Below, in pieces: positions 40,277 through 49,700 of a DNA stretch of 64,000 nt. A program made the translations under genes and the position numbers. The first letter of the stretch is position 1. Every line of letters begins with the position of its first letter. This DNA is from Galeruca laticollis. Taxonomy: Eukaryota > Arthropoda > Insecta > Coleoptera > Chrysomelidae. The stretch is from positions 53,097,813-53,161,812 of the forward strand of contig OY998176.1 of NCBI GenBank assembly GCA_963921935.1, given 5' to 3'. A model generated the notes under the pieces. It ran no database searches. It was not told where the DNA came from and worked only from the letters and a program-made list of their open reading frames with translations.

Positions 40277-40600
40277 TTATAATTTAATAGCTTCTGCAAG
40301 AGAGCAAGACAAACCAGTACCATCGGGTTCCACTTGCAAAGATGTAATTTTTCCATCTTCAATAACCATGGAATATCTTTTGCTTCTAATGCCACCAAGA
40401 GGAGCGATATCGATAGAAAGATCTAACGCTTTCGCCAAAGCGGCTGAAGGATCTGCAAGCATTCTAATTTTGCCTGGAGTTTTATGTTCTTTTCCCCAAG
40501 CAGCCATCACGAAGGGATCATTTACTGATACGCAAACTATTTCATCGACTCCTTGACTCTTCAAATCTTCAGATTTGTTGATGTATCCAGGCAGATGGGT
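40277..40600 (-). CDS. Prdx5: Peroxiredoxin-5, last exon
   Basis: The minus-strand exon starts after GTTATTTTCAG (inverse of 40601-40611) and encodes 107 residues plus TAA: THLPGYINKSEDLKSQGVDE, then VSVNDPFVMAAWGKEH, IRMLADPSAALAKALDL, SKRYSMVIEDGKI and VEPDGTGLSCSLAEAI. These match the second half of peroxiredoxin-5, a thiol peroxidase of mitochondria, peroxisomes and cytosol. The Cys in GLSCSL is the resolving Cys; the peroxidatic Cys (in a GAFTPGCS-type motif) must lie in an upstream exon that I did not find up to the window end. It converges on the MDH-like gene with 143 bases between the stops. Confidence 0.93.
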   Translation of the reverse strand, partial: THLPGYINKSEDLKSQGVDEIVCVSVNDPFVMAAWGKEHKTPGKIRMLADPSAALAKALDLSIDIAPLGGIRSKRYSMVIEDGKITSLQVEPDGTGLSCSLAEAIKL

Positions 40601-40972
40601 CTGAAAATAACATACTTGTATAACTATAAATGTATAAAACGAATATAGGAAGAATTTTATAAACAATAATTTATAAATATTAGAGAGAGAACTATACTTT
40701 ATCGTCGGAGAAAAATACTTTCTTATTGACAAAGCTTGTACAATATATAGTCTAAATAACTCTTAAAAAATGCGAATAACAAAACAAAAATACACAGAAA
40801 CACAGTTAGAAACAGGTTGTAATACGCTTTTGTTGCAAGGAATTTTTTATAGATTTTCTCCTTCCTTCGTAAGGTATGTGGTTAAACAGCTTTTTTTCAT
40901 AAATAAAAGAATATTTCGTCTGGCTTGTTTTTGGAACAGGAAGAGGTATTTTGTTTTCTGTTGCTTGACGGG
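40601..40972. other. Presumed start of the peroxiredoxin intron
   Basis: No coding block was recognised on either strand. The intron must contain the mobile DNA that follows unless the gene is broken. Confidence 0.4.
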
Positions 40973-42267
40973 TTACATGAGTTGTATGTCTTGGAGTGTC
41001 AACCAGATTATGTTTTTATAAATCAGACAAGCAGTTTCCAGAATGAAAATATAAGTGATAGTTAGAATTTTTTCTCTAATAAATAAAGGACTACACGAAT
41101 CACGCACTCCCGCCCTGCATAAGTATCTAATCGCACGCTTTCGCAAAATAAAAACTGAATAAAAAAGTTGTTGACTGCAAAATCCCCAAAAAGCAACTCC
41201 ATATCTCAAATGAGATTCGATCGGAAAATGATATACCATTTTGGATGTGGATCAACTCAGTTCGTTTCAAACAATTCGGAGAGCATAACATCCTGATGCC
41301 AATTTGTAAGTTGAAATATGCTTGTCAAATTTAAATTTATTATCAATAAAAATACCCAGGAATTTGGATTGGTTTTTATTCTCAATAAAATGTCCATTCA
41401 AGTACAAATCGTCGGTAGTAGAGTTGAAGTTGAGTAAGTTTGTTTTTTTATGTTAAAGCTCAAGTAGTGTCACACTATTTTTTCACAACATCCAAATCTC
41501 CAGATATAGTATCTTTCATACGATCAGCATTTTTTCCATGCCAAAGGAGCGTTGTGTCATCCGAAAACATCGTAAAAATTCCTTGAATTGAAAGAGTAAC
41601 CCGGTCGTTTAGATATATAAAGAATTGTATCGGACCCAGAACTGATCCTTGTGGAACACCCCAGATTTCCTTAGTGTGAGAGTGTTTCATTAGATTTCAC
41701 TAATTTCGTTCTATCACTTATGTAAGACCTAAACCAGTCATTACACACTCCTCTAAAGCCATAGCAGTCCATCTTCTGCAAAAGAAGTTCATGATTTACA
41801 CAATCAAAAGCTTTGGAAAAGTCGCAAAATACTGCAGCTACGACCTCCTCATCGTTGAGATGTGTGTAGACATGTTCAAGAAAGGAAAATATTGCATCAC
41901 TTGTGCCTTTTGCATTCTGAAAGCCAAAATGACAATTGCTTAATATTTTATGTGAATAAAGAAACGCTGACATTCTCTTTTTAACCAGTTTTTTTATGAT
42001 TTTCGAGAGTGTTGAGAGCAGGCACATTGGTCAAAAGTTACTCGAATCTTTTGAATTACCACCCTTGAATGCAGGAATTAAAAGAGCTGTTTTTAGGTAC
42101 GGAGGGAATTTTCCAAGAGCAAAGGATTTATTCACATTATTTAAATAATCCACTGGATTTGAAGTAGGTACCAAAACATAATAAAGAAATAAAGCAGGTA
42201 GGGGCATTATCCTGAGTTCAGTGAATAACTTTTTACAAGGTTCGCGGAATCCAACATTACACAACAA
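40973..42267 (-). pseudogene. LINE reverse transcriptase, fragment D (N- to C-terminal)
   Basis: Read 42267 to 40973: NKSFALGKFPPYLKTALLIP, LLSTLSKIIKKLVKKRMSAF, CHFGFQNAKGTSDAIFSFL, VFCDFSKAFDCVNHELLL with the first catalytic Asp, VPQGSVLGPIQFFIYLND, and MFSDDTTLLW in place of YADD. A C-terminal part follows (SHLRYGVAFWGF, AIRYLCRAGVRDSC). Several stops and shifts are present. It belongs to the Jockey/CR1-like group of LINEs without RNase H. Confidence 0.85.
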
Positions 42268-42655
42268 TCTTAAGGCTATTTTTGTAATTTGAAAATGACT
42301 AAAGCAGCAGAAGAGTTACCCCACAAAGCAATACCATAAGATATATGCGAGTGGAAAAGTGAGAAATCGGTCATTTTAAGTGTGTTAAAACTAGTTGAGG
42401 ATTTCAACTGCCGTAACACACAAAGAGTGCAGTTGCCAACCTACCTTTTAGGTAGTCCACATGAACATGCCACGTGAGGTATTCATTCACAAATAAGTCA
42501 AGCAACTTTACACTCCTAGTATCACTTTGGGAGTAGGTAGTAGATAAGATTAGATTTTGTATTTTATTATTATTTAATTTAAGCCTATTTCCTATGAACC
42601 ACTCTTCAGCTTTTGATTGTACATCCTCAGATATTAAGTCCTGTTCCTCTAGATC
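42180..42655 (-). pseudogene. LINE reverse transcriptase C-terminal part, fragment C
   Basis: WFIGNRLKLNNNKIQNLIL, NEYLTWHVHVDYLKGRLATA, SHISYGIALWG and ELRIMPLPALFLYYVLV correspond to the same C-terminal region as the end of fragment D. They come before (5' of) fragment D's N-terminus on the minus strand. One element cannot have this order. Confidence 0.75.
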
Positions 42656-43443
42656 TTTAGTAGAAAAAAGAAGAGGTGCTGACCACGACCATACGATTTG
42701 GATGTATTGTTTGATGGGGTGTTGATTTTTTTATTTTGTTTGGAAAATACTGTTCTCCAGTTACTGGTAGGGTGGGTAGGTGAAGGTGTTTCCTTGTTAC
42801 TCGGCTTAAAAACATTTTCCATAACATTTAACTGCATCTGCCCAATATCCGACCTCCCAGGACTTTGGTGTGCATCTGGCAACACCAGTCTCTGCTCCTC
42901 CGAATTTATTGGAGTTATTGATACAGTTGGCAACATCGGATACTGATAATTCTGGTCTAGTATGGGTTGGATAGGTTCTGTCTGTTTCTTGTTTATTGTT
43001 TTTTTGTTATCATTAATACTAGTTTTTGTTTGACTTTGATTTACTTTTTCTTCTAACAAGTGAATGTTTTGTTTTAAAAGATGGTTGTTTTCAATAACTC
43101 ATAAATATTTAGCTTCTTTTTCTGTTAATAGTTCTTTTAATAAACCATTCTATTTTTGTAAAAACTCTGGATTTGTTACCTCATTAGTTCCTTTATCGAT
43201 TATTGTCAGTATTGTAGATTGGTTAGTTGATACGATTGGTTCACAACATACTATTCTTGAATCACAGATTTTTTTGCACCTTAGAATATTTTTAACTGCA
43301 CAAGACAAGTGAAAAATATTTCCACAGTTTACACAGACTATATTCTTGTTGTTTTTGTTTGGCAATACTTGAAAGACTTCTGCAAAAGTTTCTTCAACTA
43401 TTTGCAAGAGCACAAATTTTTGCCGTTCTTCACTTTCCGCCAT
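42656..43443 (-). pseudogene. LINE ORF1 N-terminal part with PHD-like finger, fragment B
   Basis: Met at 43443. Residues 35-67 form a Cys/His cluster (CVNCGNIFHLSCAVKN, CKKICDSRIVCC). After a stop at 43150 come a Lys/Gln-rich stretch and a Pro/Ser-rich linker. The frame then runs directly into fragment C, so ORF1 is fused to the reverse-transcriptase end by deletion. Confidence 0.7.
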
Positions 43444-44340
43444 CTTGTTGGTGTGTTCTGCATGTTTAATTACACGTCTGAAAATTTGGCGATAATTGTT
43501 AATATATGTTATTCAAAAATTCATCAGAAAAATATTTTCGTATTGAGTAACGATCTCAAATTGTTAGCCGAAATTTTTGTGCCTTGAGTAATCCACGATT
43601 TTTTATTTTGATTTTTCGTTTGAGAAAACATTCTTCAAAGACTTATTAATAATTCTTAATAGGATTCTATGGAATCACTTTTAGGCAAAACCTCTTCTCA
43701 TGCAATTTGGATGTATTTATGTCTATATTTGTCAACATTTTTTGAGCTATATATTCTACCAAATTTGACTTTTTTTTGAGTTATTGCATTTAATAGGGAA
43801 TTTTAGAAATACAGCTTCATGGTCTGACAGACCAGCTGGGGTAACCCCGCAAGACAACCCTTCCCCATCCAAGTTTGTGCAAATATAATCTATAGTAGTA
43901 GATGAACGTTGTGAGATTCGTGTTGGTTCTTGAACAGACATTTTTAAGTTATATGATAAGAGCAAGGCGTTAAGTGCCTGTGTAGATGTAGAAGTCTTGT
44001 CATCATAATTTATGTTTAAATCTCCAGCTACAATAAGCTGTGAATTGACTGGAAGACTAGAAAAAAGGATCTCCAATCTACACAAAAAAGCAGACATTAC
44101 ACGTTGATGGTCTATAAATACAAAACAAATAAATATTATTTTTGCTATCATGTATTAAAGATAATTCAAATTCTTTTTCAACATTGATATGTTCAAATTT
44201 ATCTATATTGTAAAGTGTCAGTTCTTTGAGAATGTTCTGATTGACTAAGATCATGGTTTCCCCATGCCGAGATTGGGACCTACAATACTTCGAATCTATT
44301 ACATAATTCGGGCATTCTAAAGGTTCTTCAGATCTTAGCC
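43444..44340 (-). pseudogene. LINE endonuclease domain and linker, fragment A (3' part)
   Basis: The AP-endonuclease blocks IPNFVFLTEHWLRSEEP, SRHGETMILV, SQLIVAGDLNINYDD (catalytic D/N), STTIDYICTNL and GLSDHEAVFLKFP are in order. After them a degraded linker (RKYFSDEFLNNIY, FRRVIKHAEHTNK) runs into the Met of fragment B. Confidence 0.8.
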
Positions 44341-44462
44341 AATGCTCTGTTAGGAAAACAAAATTTGGAATATTTTGTTCTTCAAGAAAAATATAAAGTT
44401 AATTGCCCTTATTACGTACAGACTGGATGTTCAACAATACCAAGGGAAGTCTTTTGTCAACC

Positions 44463-45403
44463 CTACATTTTTTCGCTATTACATTTTTTTTGTCTTGTCA
44501 AGTCTTCTGGTGGTGTGGTTGTAGGTAGCTCCTTTCCCAAAAAAGAGCATGTCGTTTCATCATTTCCCAAAAGTTCTTTGGAATCGTCTTGGTTGCTCTG
44601 AAGTATGTCAGTTATATCCAGGTTTTCTCTTCTGTGGCTTAAATCATTGATTCCCTTCATTATTTCCCTGCCCAAATAGCGAGCTACAACTGCCTTCAGT
44701 TCGGATCCATCTTTTGTATAGTTTGAACGTCTTATAAAGTTATTGCATTCTAAAAAGTTGATACTGTTATACTTCAAGAGATGTAGTTTTTTGTGGAAAT
44801 TCATATTATTCTCATATATCCTCTGATTTATGCTGATATAATATCTGTATGGCTTTGAAATAATCATCGTTTGTGTGTGTTGTGTTTCTTTAGCAAAGGT
44901 ATCTAACATACTTGCATTTGTTCATGCTCATTCATCATTTCTGGATAAGTGACTTGAGTTCGTGATAGCAGTATAATTCCGCTCTTTATCACTCGCTCCT
45001 GGTTTCCTGATTAACTGAACAAAATATTCTCCGGTTTGAGCTAGATGGGTTATCATTCCCCTTCCATGATATCCTGATGCAAATAAAATACTAGATTTGG
45101 AAGTGCCAGCCTCCAAGGGTACTTTAAGACGAATGTTTCCTTTGTTTTCATATTTTTCCTTTTCCACTAGATTATTATCAATGTGCAGTTGTTTTGAGGT
45201 ACTGTCTTTTTCTCTAATAATTTCCTATTATTATGGTCTTGCTTCAAAACAGCATAATCGTAATTTAATTTTTTTAGTTTTTCTATACAGCATTCCCTCT
45301 TCTGGATCATTGTTTCAAATGTTGTCAACATATTTTTATTAATAGCTCCGAGTTCCGGTATATCATTTTGATATCTGCTCAAGTCAACTTTTAATATCTC
45401 CAT
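44463..45403 (-). pseudogene. LINE ORF1 C-terminal part with SGNH-esterase-like domain, fragment A (5' part)
   Basis: A coiled-coil-like segment (MIQKRECCIEKLKKLNYDYA) is followed by SSILFASGYHGRGMITHLAQ, the place of the GDSxxRG-type nucleophile block (Gly-Tyr here, so the Ser may be lost), RKPGASDKE, and further on MIISKPYRYYISINQRIYE and NYTKDGSELKAVVARYL, resembling the distal Asp/His block. Esterase-like ORF1 proteins are known in CR1-clade LINEs. Stops and shifts occur near 45167 and 44910-44930. Confidence 0.65.
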
Positions 45404-45509
45404 TTCTTCGAGTATGACAGTATTTTTCTGAATGAGATTAGTTATACCACTTTTTTGTTCTGAGTTTCAAATTGACATCTGTTATATCTGCAATATCATA
45501 TTAAAGTAT

Positions 45510-45709
45510 CCAGATTTTAACAAACAATTTATCTTAACCACTGACGCATCGAATAAGGCTTGTTCAGCGATATTGAGTCAAAATTTATTGACCTACCTAT
45601 AGCATTTGCTTCACGCGGATTTAAAAATAGCGAGATTAACAAACCCATCATTTTAAAAGAATTACTAGCAAGACATTGGGGAATTAACCATTATAAATGT
45701 TATTTGTAT
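45510..45709 (+). pseudogene. Host Gypsy element, RNase H fragment (5' of the insertion)
   Basis: YPDFNKQFILTTDASNKACSA has the RNase H Asp. A frameshift follows near 45580, then IAFASRGFKNSEINKPIILK and KCYLY. The frame continues at 49705 (GTQKFIVKTDNKPLTHL) after the inserted Gypsy element. Upstream sequence of this element is not present. Confidence 0.8.
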
Positions 45710-46187
45710 TGTAATGTTTTTCTTATTTATTAAAAGTTTTTATTACGGGTGGGATAAATTTCAAACACACTGTATGGCTACTTACTAATTTATTTAAACA
45801 CTAACTCACTAACACTTAATTTATATATACTTATCTAATCACTTAAATTTAATTTATATGTACACAAACTTGATTATTGATTAATATTAGCACTTTACTG
45901 TTCGGTGTATTTTTGTTTATTTCTCGAGATCACTTTATCAACTAACTAACTCTTCTTGATCAGTCCCCTTATATATTAAAGCCATTTTTACTAGTAAATT
46001 CCGGACTGCGGCTTACATAAAAACAATGGATTCTGGCCTTTTATAGATAACTCTGGTCACAAAAACAATGTTTACATAAGATAGCCGTAAAGTCGTAAAC
46101 AGTGCGTATCCGCCATAATTTCAACTTTTATACCTGGCTTAGACAGAGTCGGTTTTAGGGACTATACCAGTGTGCTGTTTCGTAACA
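45710..46187 (-). repeat. 3' LTR of the minus-strand Gypsy element
   Basis: 478 bp. It matches 49259-49700. The extra block (about 46015-46050, CTTACATAAAAACAATGG) is missing from the other LTR. Confidence 0.93.
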
Positions 46188-48353
46188 TTACCCCTCCTTA
46201 AATGGAAGTTCCTCCTGGAACTTTTGTGTAGTCGAGACTGGATGTTTGAATCGGCAACTGGCCCCATTTCTACACTTTCCGATCTTATGGAAATAGCAGG
46301 GCACCGTCTTCATCGGATACTGATAACGGGGGTTGTTGCTGCAAATTAATATCTGGACACCGGTATCTTGAAAGATAATCTCTACCATGTTCCTGATGAT
46401 TCGCCAATCCAACTGGTTACTCGCTATCTTAGGCATAGCCAGTTTCTTCACGTTGGATTCCAACACATGGTCTCGGAGGTTTCGAAGTGCTGCCCACACA
46501 TCGCGGTAGGTAGATCGATCTTGGAATTCATTTTTAGTTACCACGTAGAAGACGTACCGCGAATTATGTTTCAGTTTCAGTGTCTTGCCAGGGGCTGGAA
46601 TCTGGTCTTCAAGTTTTTCTAATTGCCCGAACTTCTTTCGAAAGACGGTTGCCAACCCTCGTGCGTTCTTGATACGGGCGGGGATGTTGTATGCCAGTGA
46701 ATAATCTTCCGGGAGAGTGAACAAATCTTGTTGTTGTTCCGAAGTGACTCCATATCTAGCTTTCCCGGTACCTCCATACGCGCCCATAAATTCATCGAAG
46801 GTAGGGTCAGACACATCTTGAATAAGGTTTACTCCTTCCTCTAGATCATGGTCTCCTTCGAATGGGGCTAGTCGGTTTTGGTGAACTACTTTTGGTTTTC
46901 CGTTGGCGATCTTGCTTATGCGATATACAACATCATTGATCCTTTTCTTGATTAAGTATGGACCTTGCCAGGATTTTTGTAATTTTGGAGAAAATCCTTT
47001 TCTCCTCGTCGGGTTATGTAACCATACTTTGTCCCCTTCTTTAAAACCGCCTTCTGTGGCCTGCGTGTCGTACCGACTTTTCATTCTGTCGCTGGCAACT
47101 TGACGATTGGTTCGAACTAACTCATGAATATCGTCCAGCCTTCTTCTCAATTGGATCACGTAGTCTTCGCCTGCTAGATCTTCTCCAGGCCGGCAGCCAA
47201 GTTCCAGGTCACAAGGAAGCCTCATTTCACGTCCAAACAGGATTTTCGCCGGTGTTTCACCCGTGGACTCATTGACAGCAGATCGATAAGCCAATGCGAA
47301 TAGGAAAATATATTGGTCCCAATCTCTCTGATGGCTGGATACTACTTTGGACAGGTATTTTCCCATAGTCCTGTTCATTCTCTCGACCATTCCATCTGAC
47401 TGTGGATGAAAAGCTGTTGTCCTGGTCTTCTTCATTCCCAGCTTGTCGCAAATCTCCTGGAATAGATGGCTTTCAAAATTTCTTCGCTGGTCACTGTGGA
47501 CTTCCAAGGGCACTCCATATCGCCTGATGAATTGTTTCACCAATACATCCGCGACAGTTGTGGCCTCTTGGTTCGGGATAGCGTAAATTTCCACCCACTT
47601 TGTGAAATAATCCATTACAACCAGTATGTATTTGCTACCATTTTCTGTCGTCGGGAATGGTCCAGCGATATCTAAAGCAATCCTTTCGAAGGGGCTTCCA
47701 GCATTATATTGTTTCATAGGTGCTTTTCTCTTGCGGTGTGGTCCATTACTCGTAGCACAAGTCGTACATTTCTTACACCAGTCCTTCACATCGTCGGAGC
47801 TGTTCATCCAATAAAACCTTTCACGGACTCGCTGAAGGGTTTTCTTCATTCCCAGATGACCTCCCGATGGTCTGTCGTGTAACTTCTTCAGTACCTCAGC
47901 TACTCTTGTTCTCGGGATAACTAGCTGTCTCCTCATCTCGGAACCATCATCGTTTTCAAGGACTCTTTTCAACAGCCCTTCTTCCAGGACAAGAGAGTCC
48001 CACTGAGCCCAATACGCCTTGAGTTTCGGTGGAAACTTTGACACTTCTTGCCAGGTAGGTCGCCGATTTTCTTTCATCCATTGTCGGATCATCTTCAGGT
48101 GAGAATCATTCTCCTGGTCTTCTCTGATCCTGGTGGGTGACCATTCCTCGTTGACTACAGTAGTTCTTGAAACTGCAGCTTCCCTAGATTCCACCTTGTT
48201 GCAGTGGGAGCAGTCTGTTGGGCACGGCCGTTTGGACAGGGAGTCGGCATTTCGGTGACTCACACCGGCTCGATGTTCGATGTTGAAATCATATTCTTGA
48301 AGTCGTTCAATCCATCTAGCGATCTGGCCCTCGGGATTCTTGAACAGCATCAA
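46188..48353 (-). CDS. Gypsy Pol C-terminal half: integrase, macro domain, CCCH finger
   Basis: 721 open codons. Residues 1-40 end RNase H (FNIEHRAGVSHRNADSLSKR). Integrase follows with H159, H166, C193, C196/199, then D228, D288 and E324 (35 residues between the last two, DD35E), and a C-terminal domain (EGDKVWLHNP, WQGPYLIKKRI). No chromodomain is seen. Residues about 545-672 form a macro domain like TARG1/OARD1: GLATVFRKKFGQLEKLEDQI, RYVFYVVTKNEF (Lys607 at the catalytic-Lys position) and LAMPKIASNQLDW. The two ligand-binding loops are each about two residues shorter than in OARD1, and the Asp of its GCGLD loop is missing. A CCCH finger (CYFHKIGKCRNGASCRFKH, residues 687-704) closes the protein. 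An in-frame stop (48351-48353) separates it from the upstream frame. Confidence 0.88.
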   Translation of the reverse strand: MMLFKNPEGQIARWIERLQEYDFNIEHRAGVSHRNADSLSKRPCPTDCSHCNKVESREAAVSRTTVVNEEWSPTRIREDQENDSHLKMIRQWMKENRRPTWQEVSKFPPKLKAYWAQWDSLVLEEGLLKRVLENDDGSEMRRQLVIPRTRVAEVLKKLHDRPSGGHLGMKKTLQRVRERFYWMNSSDDVKDWCKKCTTCATSNGPHRKRKAPMKQYNAGSPFERIALDIAGPFPTTENGSKYILVVMDYFTKWVEIYAIPNQEATTVADVLVKQFIRRYGVPLEVHSDQRRNFESHLFQEICDKLGMKKTRTTAFHPQSDGMVERMNRTMGKYLSKVVSSHQRDWDQYIFLFALAYRSAVNESTGETPAKILFGREMRLPCDLELGCRPGEDLAGEDYVIQLRRRLDDIHELVRTNRQVASDRMKSRYDTQATEGGFKEGDKVWLHNPTRRKGFSPKLQKSWQGPYLIKKRINDVVYRISKIANGKPKVVHQNRLAPFEGDHDLEEGVNLIQDVSDPTFDEFMGAYGGTGKARYGVTSEQQQDLFTLPEDYSLAYNIPARIKNARGLATVFRKKFGQLEKLEDQIPAPGKTLKLKHNSRYVFYVVTKNEFQDRSTYRDVWAALRNLRDHVLESNVKKLAMPKIASNQLDWRIIRNMVEIIFQDTGVQILICSNNPRYQYPMKTVPCYFHKIGKCRNGASCRFKHPVSTTQKFQEELPFKEG

Positions 48354-49214
48354 CTACTTGAGTGCTGCATGATCAGTCCGGATTAAAAACTTCCTACCAT
48401 AGAGATACTGGTAAAAGTGTTCCACGGACTTCACTACTGCCAAAAGTTCTCTTCTTGTGACGCAGTAGTTTCGTTCTGGTTTGGAGAGGACTTTACTGAA
48501 ATATCCCAGCACTCTTTCTTGCCCTCCTTGGATATGTGAGAGCACTCCACCAATTCCTACGTTGCTTGCGTCAGTGTCAAGAATAAAGTCTCCCTCTGGT
48601 AATGGATATCCTAATATCGGCGCCGAAGTTAAATGCCTCTTCAAAGTTTCAATAGCCGTTTGACAGTCTTCGTCCCATTGGAAAGCTCGTGCTTCTTCTG
48701 TAAGTCGCGTTAGAGGCTTGGCAATATCTCCAAACTTCTTGATTTTCTCGTCTATCGTTGTGATCTTATTCTCGATTTTCTCGTCCATCGTTGACATTTT
48801 ATTCTCGATTTTCTCGTCCATCGTTGACATTTTATTCTCGATTTCAGATTTTAGAGACGAAATTTCATTTTCAATGTCAGCGGCAATGTCGTTTTTCATT
48901 AACAAGATATCGGCAGATATATCGTTCTTCAAAGTAGAAATATCGTTCTTCATATCAGAAATCTTCTCGTCCATGTTAGCAGAAATGTTCTCTTCCATGG
49001 CAGAAATCTTCTCGTCCATGTTAGCAGAAATCGACGAGATTAAGGTGGAAGCCTCGTCATTGAATAAAACTGTTTCTGGATCAAAGCCGTCATTTTCCAG
49101 TGCCACTTCAAGTCGTTCTACTAATTCACTTTTCTTACCGGACGTTTCCAACTCACGATCTTCCAATTCTGCTCTTAATTCCGCCACTTTCAGATCCCTT
49201 AATCTCTTGGCCAT
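48354..49214 (-). CDS. SAP-domain Gag start fused to RNase H by deletion
   Basis: Met at 49214, 286 codons. Residues 5-39 (LKVAELRAELEDRELETSGK, then SELVERLEVAL) are a SAP domain, a DNA-binding helix-loop-helix. Residues 55-165 are heptad-like repeats built on MDEKI and KNDIS, predicted coiled coil, with two exact MSTMDEKIENK copies. At about residue 166 the frame switches to KPLTRLTEEARAFQWDEDC, the reverse-transcriptase connection, and continues with RNase H (ILDTDASNVGIGGVL, NYCVTRRELLAVV). The deletion kept the frame. The TAG after DHAALK ends it and the next frame begins directly. Confidence 0.85.
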   Translation of the reverse strand: MAKRLRDLKVAELRAELEDRELETSGKKSELVERLEVALENDGFDPETVLFNDEASTLISSISANMDEKISAMEENISANMDEKISDMKNDISTLKNDISADILLMKNDIAADIENEISSLKSEIENKMSTMDEKIENKMSTMDEKIENKITTIDEKIKKFGDIAKPLTRLTEEARAFQWDEDCQTAIETLKRHLTSAPILGYPLPEGDFILDTDASNVGIGGVLSHIQGGQERVLGYFSKVLSKPERNYCVTRRELLAVVKSVEHFYQYLYGRKFLIRTDHAALK

Positions 49215-49258
49215 TTTTACGTAGCAATTTATTTATATAATCCCAGTTCTGACACCAA

Positions 49259-49700
49259 TGTAATGTTTTTCTTATTTATTAAGTTTTTATTGCGGGTGGG
49301 ATAAATTTCAAACACACTGTATGGCTACTTACTAATTTATTTAAACAATAACTCACTAACACTTAATTTATATATACTTAACTAATCACTTAAATTTAAT
49401 TTATATGTACACAAACTTGATTATTGATTTATATTAGCACTTTACTGTTCGGTGTATTTTTGTTTATTTCTCGAGATCACTTTATCAACTAACTACCTCT
49501 TCCTGATCAGTCCCCTTATATATTAAAGCCATTTTTACTAGTAAATTCCGGACTGCGGCTAGACTCTGGTCACAAAAACAATATTTACATAAGATAGCCG
49601 TAGAGTCGTAAACAGTGCGTATCCGCCATAATTTTAACTTTTATACCTGGCTTAGACAGAGTCGGTTTTAGGGACTATACCAGTGTGCTGTTTCGTAACA
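49259..49700 (-). repeat. 5' LTR of the minus-strand Gypsy element
   Basis: 442 bp. On the minus strand it precedes the primer-binding site and the Gag start. It contains ATATAAGGGG (inverse of 49513-49522), a plausible TATA region. Confidence 0.93.

Larger units (their letters stand above)
45710..49700 (-). mobile_element. Ty3/Gypsy retrotransposon with SAP and macro domains
   Basis: LTRs of 478 bp (45710-46187) and 442 bp (49259-49700) are nearly identical apart from a 30-40 bp length difference near 46015-46050. On the minus strand they start TGTTACG and end ATTACA. A 4-bp duplication GTAT (45706-45709 and 49701-49704) flanks it. Next to the 5' LTR (at 49258 downward) lies TGGTGTCAGAACTGGGA as primer site; a purine tract AAGGAGGGGTAA precedes the 3' LTR. 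The interior encodes SAP-Gag N-terminus fused to RNase H, integrase and a macro-CCCH tail. Most of gag, the protease and the reverse transcriptase are deleted. Confidence 0.93.

Noticed and set aside
46188..48353. 721-codon frame as a possible host gene for a macro-domain protein
   Set aside because: It lies between LTRs with a target duplication and begins with RNase H and integrase, so it is the element's Pol.
48718..49224. 168-codon open frame on the plus strand
   Set aside because: It is antisense to the SAP/coiled-coil frame; the repeated MDEKI codons create a low-complexity mirror with no independent support.
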